Shown one piece after another: positions 13,387-18,096 of a stretch of DNA of 18,096 nucleotides (positions are counted from its first letter, which is position 1; each line of letters begins with the position of its first letter). This stretch comes from ZLKRG08 sp046094385. Its GTDB lineage: Bacteria; Actinomycetota; Actinomycetes; Nanopelagicales; Nanopelagicaceae. The translations under genes were made by a program, and so were the position numbers. The notes below the pieces were generated by a model that saw only the letters and a list, made by a program, of their open reading frames with translations, searched no databases and had not been told where the DNA came from. The stretch covers positions 1 to 18,096 of the forward strand of contig JBJTHJ010000081.1 in the NCBI GenBank assembly GCA_046094385.1, written 5' to 3'.

Positions 13387-14271
13387 TTAATACTTAAGCC
13401 AATAATCCTTCATGTACTTCTCTCCTTCGTCACAGAAGAAGGTCACCACGGTCTCGAGGTTATGCTCCTCTTTTAATTTTTTAGCAGCCAAGAGATGCGC
13501 ACCTGAAGAGGGACCGACGAAGATTCCGTGGGTACGTGCAATTCGGCGCATCTCTTCGATGGAATCATTCGAGTGGATATGTACAAAGCCATCAATCTCT
13601 GACTCATGGCGTTCGATGATTCCAGGAACGAAGCCGTCAGAGATTCCTTCAATCAAATGTTTCTCGACTTCACCGCATGCGATGGTGCAGGACTCGGATG
13701 GTTCAAGAGCATAGATCTCGCAATCTGGATTGACCGCTTTAAATGCCTTACCGACACCGATCACAGTGCCACCAGTTCCGACCCCGCTAACTACTAACTG
13801 AGGCTTGCTAGGTAGCTCAGCTAATATCTCTTGCGCTAGCCATTCGGTGTTCTCGTTGACATTCCATTCGTTATCAAATTGCTGTGGTGCAAAGTAACCC
13901 GGCTCCTTGCCAAGGCGGCGACACTCTTCTAACGCTTCGTTTACATGGAAATCGCCAATGAGCCTGACTTCAGCTCCAAAAGCCTTGGAAATTGCAACCC
14001 GCTCTTGGCTCAAACCACTTGGCATCACCACCAACATCTTGTAGCCCTTAACTGCTGCCACCATGGACATCGCATTGCCAGTATTTCCAGAGGAGGCTTC
14101 AACGATGGTATCGCCCGGCTTTAATAAGCCCTCTCTCTCGGCTCTTTCAATCATATATTTAGCGATTCGCGCTTTGATCGAACCAGAGGGATTTAAATAC
14201 TCCATCTTGACCCAGATACCTTCGATGTTAATTAACGGGGTATCGCCAATTGCATCAAGAATAGTTTTCAC
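13387..14271 (-). CDS. Cysteine-synthase-family PLP enzyme
   Basis: A fold-type II pyridoxal-phosphate enzyme of 294 residues. The start GTG at 14269-14271 is chosen because it overlaps the preceding stop as GTGA and gives the family N terminus TILDAIGDTPLI; the longer frame adds 21 residues inside the upstream gene. Lys33 in NPSGSIKARIA is the PLP Schiff-base lysine, SSGNTG (60-65) binds the substrate carboxylate, and GVGTGGT binds the PLP phosphate. The C-terminal FCDEGEKYMKDYW resembles the cysteine-synthase end. Ala34 replaces the Asp usual in SVKDR. O-acetylserine sulfhydrylase or cystathionine beta-synthase activity is possible. However, location behind an ABC importer and an enolase-superfamily enzyme makes a beta-elimination or -replacement step in a catabolic route equally plausible. 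The specific reaction is not assignable. Confidence 0.8.
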   Translation of the reverse strand: MKTILDAIGDTPLINIEGIWVKMEYLNPSGSIKARIAKYMIERAEREGLLKPGDTIVEASSGNTGNAMSMVAAVKGYKMLVVMPSGLSQERVAISKAFGAEVRLIGDFHVNEALEECRRLGKEPGYFAPQQFDNEWNVNENTEWLAQEILAELPSKPQLVVSGVGTGGTVIGVGKAFKAVNPDCEIYALEPSESCTIACGEVEKHLIEGISDGFVPGIIERHESEIDGFVHIHSNDSIEEMRRIARTHGIFVGPSSGAHLLAAKKLKEEHNLETVVTFFCDEGEKYMKDYWLKY

Positions 14272-15380
14272 TTCGCCTCGCTTATTTCTCGCTTCGCCTT
14301 TGCCAACCACTCTGGATTTATAGTAACGCCCCAACCTGGTTCGGCTGGAATCATCACCTTTCCAGCTTCAACTTTAAAAGGATCACCTTCGAACAAACCA
14401 ATTTGCCAAGGATAGTAATCCTCACCCTCAATGGAGAACTCCAAATATTTCCCGGGATTTGGGATTGCACCTAGTAGGTGCATAGTGCAAATCGTTACCA
14501 ATGAGAGGTTTGCGCTATGTGGGGTAACGGTAAGCCCAGCAGCTTTGGCCATCTCGACGACCTTTAATGTACGCCAAATACCGCCCATGTACATCACATC
14601 TGGCTGCAGTACATCAACAGCGCGCATATCTATCATCCGTCGCCATGTTGCCAAATCCCAATCTTGCTCGCCACCGGTCACATCGATTTCAAGCGCATCG
14701 GTAACCTGTTTGGTCTCTTCAAGCTCCCAATATTTACATGGCTCTTCAAAGTGTGAGATGCCTTCGCCTTCAAGCAACGCGCCAACTTCGATGGCGCGCT
14801 TGGGTGAGAACCCAGAGTTTCCATCGACTAGCTTTGAAACACCATCACCTAAAGCCTTTGAAACCACCGGCACCACTGCTTCGGTTCGACCGGGCCACTC
14901 ATCGACATCATTGCCACACTCGGCACCAACGCGCCACTTAAATGCATCAAAACCATATTGATCTCGCAAAGCGAGAAAACGTTTCGCTTCATCTTCTGGC
15001 GTGATATCTCGCTTCATCGAAGAGGCGTAGGCACGTAGCGCTTTTGGTTTACCGCCTAAGATTTCAACAACCGGCTTACCAAGTGCCTTGCCGTGTAAAT
15101 CCCAGAGCGCAGTATCAAGACCGGCATTTGCGCGACATCTATAACTACCTGGAAATTTATGTTCTTTTGCCTCCACCCTATTAATCAAAGCGCCAATATC
15201 ATCCGCGGATTGGCCAAGGACCCAAGGGGCAACTTGGCGATGCAATACCTGTGCTGTGATATCCGCGTTGTATGTAGAGGTCTGGCCCCAACCCATTAAT
15301 CCTTGATCGGTAGTGACCTTTACAAAGCAGACAAATTCGTCGGTATAGCTCTCAATAGAAGTGATGCGGCCAAAATTCAT
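14268..15380 (-). CDS. Mandelate racemase/muconate lactonizing enzyme-family protein
   Basis: A 370-residue enolase-superfamily enzyme, which abstracts a proton next to a carboxylate using Mg2+. The N-terminal capping domain (to about residue 125) is followed by a barrel with three metal ligands: Asp186 in LVDGNSGF, Glu212 in HFEEP and Glu238 in TGGEQD. Acid/base candidates are Lys148 in FKWRVG and the Asp261/His288 dyad (QPDVMYMGG, TPHSAN). A Lys on one side and a His/Asp pair on the other is the pattern of the mandelate-racemase subgroup, which includes many sugar-acid dehydratases, rather than muconate cycloisomerases. The substrate cannot be read from the sequence; an acid sugar or hydroxy acid imported by the adjacent ABC system is a reasonable guess. 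The ATG at 15378-15380 lies 11 nt after the ATPase gene stop. Confidence 0.88.
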   Translation of the reverse strand: MNFGRITSIESYTDEFVCFVKVTTDQGLMGWGQTSTYNADITAQVLHRQVAPWVLGQSADDIGALINRVEAKEHKFPGSYRCRANAGLDTALWDLHGKALGKPVVEILGGKPKALRAYASSMKRDITPEDEAKRFLALRDQYGFDAFKWRVGAECGNDVDEWPGRTEAVVPVVSKALGDGVSKLVDGNSGFSPKRAIEVGALLEGEGISHFEEPCKYWELEETKQVTDALEIDVTGGEQDWDLATWRRMIDMRAVDVLQPDVMYMGGIWRTLKVVEMAKAAGLTVTPHSANLSLVTICTMHLLGAIPNPGKYLEFSIEGEDYYPWQIGLFEGDPFKVEAGKVMIPAEPGWGVTINPEWLAKAKREISEAK

Positions 15381-15391
15381 TTAGCGCTAAT

Positions 15392-16429
15392 TCACTTGAC
15401 GAAAACTGCAACTTTATCGGCAGTAACTTCAACGGAGGTGCCTGGAGTAAGACCCGCAGCATCTACAGATTCCATCTGAGCATTAATACGTGTGCCATCT
15501 TGTAAGGTCACCATTACGCGGCAGATAGAGCCTAGGAATGAAGTTGCAACTACTCGACCATTGCCATTAGAGCTTGCCTTAACGGTTAGCGCTTCTGGAC
15601 GAATCAACGCCACACCAGAGCCAGAGGTGACCGATCCTGGCAAGGTGCTTAAGGTCGTTCCAAATGCGCTGATCGCGCCATTTGATACTTCGACTTTTAT
15701 CTGATTGGTAAGGCCAACGAACTCAGCAACAAATGAAGTTGCTGGGCGATCATAAAGTTCCGCTGGGGCTGCAATCTGCTCTAGCAAGCCATTTCGCATG
15801 ACTCCGACTCGATCTGCGATACCTAAGGCCTCTTCTTGATCGTGAGTTACGAAAAGGGTGGTGGTCTCAAGCTCCAATTGAATTCTGCGGATCTCATCGC
15901 GTAACTGAGTACGTACCTTGGCATCTAGCGCTGAAAGTGGTTCGTCAAGTAATAACACCTGGGGAGAGATCGCAAGCGCACGAGCTAGCGCCACACGTTG
16001 CTGCTGTCCACCAGACATCTGATGTGGGTAGTGGTTGGCATGTGTTGAAAGCCCGACTAACTCCAGTAGCTCATCTGAGCGATGTTTGCGCTTATCCGAA
16101 CTGGTCTTATGCGCCTTCAACTTCAAGCCATATTCAACATTCTCTCGGGCAGTCATATGTGGAAAGAGTGAATAGGCTTGAAAAACCATTCCCATATTGC
16201 GCTTATTTGGCGCAACGAATGTAATGTCCTTGCCATCTACGATGATGTTTCCAGCATCTAGCTCTTGTAGACCTGCCAATGCGCGTAGCGCGGTGGTCTT
16301 TCCGCATCCTGAAGGGCCAAGTAGCGCGACAAACTCACCTTTGGCGATATCCAATGAGAGACCATCCAGGGCTTTTACAGGGCCAAAGTGTTTGGAGATA
16401 TCTACCAACTGCACATATGAAGAACTCAC
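15392..16429 (-). CDS. ABC transporter ATP-binding protein (PotA/FbpC/UgpC-like, with TOBE domain)
   Basis: Energises import by the two adjacent permeases. The 345-residue protein has Walker A GPSGCGKTT (residues 38-46), Q-loop VFQAYSLFPHMT, signature MSGGQQQRVALARAL, Walker B VLLLDEPLSALD and the switch histidine in LFVTHDQEEAL. A C-terminal extension of about 100 residues (FVGLTNQIKV onward) forms an OB/TOBE domain typical of importers for polyamines, iron(III), sulfate-type anions, phosphonates or glycerophosphodiesters. GTG at 16427-16429 is the start, with AGGAAGGA about 7 nt upstream; the nearby ATG at 16432-16434 is closed by a stop two codons later. The gene lies between the permease and enolase-superfamily genes with gaps of 24 and 11 nt, so one transcript is likely. 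The solute-binding protein is not in the window. Confidence 0.95.
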   Translation of the reverse strand: MSSSYVQLVDISKHFGPVKALDGLSLDIAKGEFVALLGPSGCGKTTALRALAGLQELDAGNIIVDGKDITFVAPNKRNMGMVFQAYSLFPHMTARENVEYGLKLKAHKTSSDKRKHRSDELLELVGLSTHANHYPHQMSGGQQQRVALARALAISPQVLLLDEPLSALDAKVRTQLRDEIRRIQLELETTTLFVTHDQEEALGIADRVGVMRNGLLEQIAAPAELYDRPATSFVAEFVGLTNQIKVEVSNGAISAFGTTLSTLPGSVTSGSGVALIRPEALTVKASSNGNGRVVATSFLGSICRVMVTLQDGTRINAQMESVDAAGLTPGTSVEVTADKVAVFVK

Positions 16430-16453
16430 TTCATTTCCTTCCTAGTCAGACCT

Positions 16454-17248
16454 CTACGCAACATCAACATCTAGCACCTCTTTTTGACGTTTCTTCTGTG
16501 GGATTGCAAGCAACAAGATCAGCACGAAGAGAATCGAGGCCAGCGATACCGCTACCGCGACATTTCCACTTGATCTTCCGATCTGTGCAATCACCACTTG
16601 GAATGTCTTGTAGTTAAGCAGATTGGAGATTGTAAATTCACCTAGCACCAAAGCGATTGCGATAAATGAGCCATTTAAGATTCCAGTGCGCAGAGTTGGC
16701 ATGATGATGCCGGCCATCATTCTTGAAGTTGATGCGCCTAAAGTACGCGCCGCCTCTGAGAGAGTATAGATATCTGAAGCATCTAGCGCAGCCGAAAGCG
16801 AGCGATAGGTATAAGGCAGAATCAACATGGAATAGACCAGCGAGAGCGTAATTGGCGATTCCGTGAAGTTAATTGCGATCCAACGATAAAGCGGAGCGAT
16901 GCCAACCACGATTACAATCGCTGGGATCGCAAGTGGAATCAAACAGATCAACTCCACGATGCGCTTTAACTTAGGTAACTTCAAATGGACCCAGACCACA
17001 GTTGGCACGATCAGCACCAAAATCAGGAACATCACGATAACTGCGCTAACCATTGATCTGACAACGGCAATCGTAAGATCCGGCTGACTCGGAATTACTT
17101 TCCAAGCATCAAGGGTGCGACCACTTTGACCAAAGAGAAAAGGTTTGGTTGAAAAATCCAACATCGAATAGAGCGGCAGCAGTAGATAGGTGCCGACTAC
17201 GAAGATAATTGAGAGCCGCCAAAGTTTCACTTTCCAAGTGCGCTTCAT
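16454..17248 (-). CDS. ABC transporter permease 2 (PotC/PhnV-like)
   Basis: Inner-membrane channel subunit of the importer. The 264-residue protein has about six hydrophobic helices, beginning with WRLSIIFVVGTYLLLPLYSMLDF. The EAA loop LSEAARTLGASTSRMMAGIIMPTLRTGI near residue 185 contacts the ATPase. The last helix (LASILFVLILLLAIP) ends in a basic tail. ATG at 17246-17248 is preferred because it overlaps the stop of permease 1 as ATGA; the longer frame adds five residues within the upstream gene. The sequence type is that of the second permease of polyamine, 2-aminoethylphosphonate or iron(III) importers, so the substrate is uncertain. Confidence 0.92.
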   Translation of the reverse strand: MKRTWKVKLWRLSIIFVVGTYLLLPLYSMLDFSTKPFLFGQSGRTLDAWKVIPSQPDLTIAVVRSMVSAVIVMFLILVLIVPTVVWVHLKLPKLKRIVELICLIPLAIPAIVIVVGIAPLYRWIAINFTESPITLSLVYSMLILPYTYRSLSAALDASDIYTLSEAARTLGASTSRMMAGIIMPTLRTGILNGSFIAIALVLGEFTISNLLNYKTFQVVIAQIGRSSGNVAVAVSLASILFVLILLLAIPQKKRQKEVLDVDVA

Positions 17249-18054
17249 CGTGAAGACTCCCAACGGCTAACGCGTCTACGAATCTGCGCATAAATTGCCA
17301 TTGCAATGATCACTACAACGACCATGAACATAGATAGCGTCTTTGCAACTTGCGGATTGGCACCACCAACTTCGCTTGAGAGCGCATTGCCAATTTGAAG
17401 TGGAGTTAAGAAATCTGACATATTTATCAAAACCGCTGCGGTTGCATAAGCGGAGAATGAATTTACGAATAACAATAAGACCGCGCCGAAATATGAGGGT
17501 GTGAGAACTGGAATTCCAACGCGTACCCAATATTCAAGGGTGCGACCACCCAAAGAATCTGAAGCTTCTCGCCATTGGGGCTTCATATTCTCGATGGTTG
17601 GCAAGAAGACCAGAACCATTAATGGGATCTGGAAGAAGGTGTAAACAACTGAAAGTCCGTTAATTGTGTAGAGCCAAGCCGATTGAGCAAGAAAGCTATC
17701 TGGTGCGAACTTAACTGCTAGCGAAGAGACCACGCCATTAAAACCGAAAGTTGCTAGGAATGCGAAGACCAACATCACGCCACCAAATTGGGCGAGCACT
17801 GATGAGAGCGCCACTGAGAAGCGGTAGAAGACTCCGCCAGGTTTTGCAGTGGCTAAGGTCCAAGCAAATAATCCGCCAAGGATGGAGCCTAAAATCGCGG
17901 TTTTGGCTGAGATCTCCATTGAGTTTCCGAATGCGCTCCTGACAATCGGATCGTTAAATAACTCCCCAATTTTCCCGGGGTTGTATTTGCCAGCTTCATC
18001 ATTAAAAGCACCTGTCACCACGCTATATGTGGGATAGAGCAGAAAAATTCCGGT
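17245..18054 (-). CDS. ABC transporter permease 1 (PotB-like), N terminus missing
   Basis: First channel subunit of the importer, partner of the overlapping permease 2. Readable residues include GIFLLYPTYSVVTGAFND, which is how the end of the first membrane helix of such permeases usually reads. Then come the periplasmic LFNDPIVRSAFGNSMEIS block, five further helices, and an EAA loop WREASDSLGGRTLEYWVRVGIPVLTPSYF near the middle. A GTG at 18019-18021 could formally start a 258-residue protein. The homologous-looking frame continues past it to about 18054, where a perfect inverted repeat begins to turn back and a stop (18061-18063) closes the frame. The true start and most of the first helix are therefore lost beyond the fold-back. 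The solute-binding protein would normally lie just upstream. Confidence 0.85.
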   Translation of the reverse strand, partial: TGIFLLYPTYSVVTGAFNDEAGKYNPGKIGELFNDPIVRSAFGNSMEISAKTAILGSILGGLFAWTLATAKPGGVFYRFSVALSSVLAQFGGVMLVFAFLATFGFNGVVSSLAVKFAPDSFLAQSAWLYTINGLSVVYTFFQIPLMVLVFLPTIENMKPQWREASDSLGGRTLEYWVRVGIPVLTPSYFGAVLLLFVNSFSAYATAAVLINMSDFLTPLQIGNALSSEVGGANPQVAKTLSMFMVVVVIIAMAIYAQIRRRVSRWESSR

Positions 18055-18096
18055 ATGTTTTTACCGGAATTTTTCTGCTCTATCCCACATATAGCG
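18021..18096. repeat. Perfect 35-bp inverted repeat at the right edge (fold-back)
   Basis: The arms 18021-18055 and 18062-18096 are exact reverse complements around the 6-nt loop TGTTTT. The left arm is coding sequence of the permease gene, so the right arm is an inverted copy of coding DNA. It continues to the last base, so the arm may be longer than is visible. Perfect identity, a tiny loop, coincidence with the sequence end and interruption of an otherwise intact gene point to a fold-back chimera from amplification or assembly rather than a biological hairpin. Confidence 0.9.

Noticed and set aside
14272..14334. 21-codon upstream extension of the PLP enzyme
   Set aside because: It lies inside the enolase-superfamily gene, and the GTG forming a GTGA overlap gives the normal family N terminus.
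18019..18021. GTG as the true start of permease 1
   Set aside because: In-frame residues upstream still read as the end of a typical first membrane helix, so the gene more likely continues into sequence lost at the fold-back.
1..18096. tRNA, rRNA, CRISPR array, insertion sequence, phage or toxin-antitoxin genes
   Set aside because: No cloverleaf, rRNA segment, regularly spaced repeat-spacer array, transposase or phage-like frame was found on either strand.

Overview
The window looks like a chromosome segment from a small-genome, fairly AT-rich actinobacterium. Several features point this way. The gene run leuA-recO-uppS, and a GlnA2-type glutamine synthetase near panB, are actinobacterial arrangements. 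There is a lysine/arginine/alanine-rich histone-tail-like protein. Coding is dense, with repeated 4-nt start/stop overlaps, and several starts sit 6-7 nt downstream of a TANNNT box, as in leaderless transcripts. A freshwater acI-type (Nanopelagicales-like) lineage would fit, but that placement is inference.

Left part (1-6783): the tail of a plus-strand zinc-ribbon protein converges on a minus-strand series glnA > leucine leader peptide > leuA > recO > uppS, with nadE further upstream on the same strand. These genes cover glutamine-type amide ligation, leucine synthesis, recombinational repair, polyprenyl carrier lipid synthesis and NAD synthesis. The glnA-leuA gap encodes a 17-residue leader peptide with four consecutive leucine codons. 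Those codons are complementary to the leuA Shine-Dalgarno sequence, so a leucine-responsive translational attenuator is likely.

Middle (6784-11818): panB (pantothenate synthesis) is divergent from nadE. Next comes a 250-nt AT-rich, probably curved regulatory region in front of a 65-residue basic repeat protein. A strong bidirectional terminator separates that gene from a convergent marR gene. marR is divergent from an M13 metallopeptidase gene across a near-perfect MarR-type palindrome. The peptidase gene is translationally coupled to tgt, the tRNA-guanine transglycosylase gene.

Right part (11808-18096): a minus-strand operon of seven genes. In transcription order these are two ABC permeases, an ABC ATPase, a mandelate racemase/enolase-superfamily enzyme, a cysteine-synthase-fold PLP enzyme, a DUF2236/MpaB-type protein and a glycerophosphodiester phosphodiesterase. 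The first five resemble an uptake-plus-catabolism unit for an unidentified acidic or small organic substrate. The right edge is a perfect 35-bp inverted repeat that interrupts the first permease gene and reaches the last base. This is most likely a fold-back sequencing or amplification artefact at a contig end.
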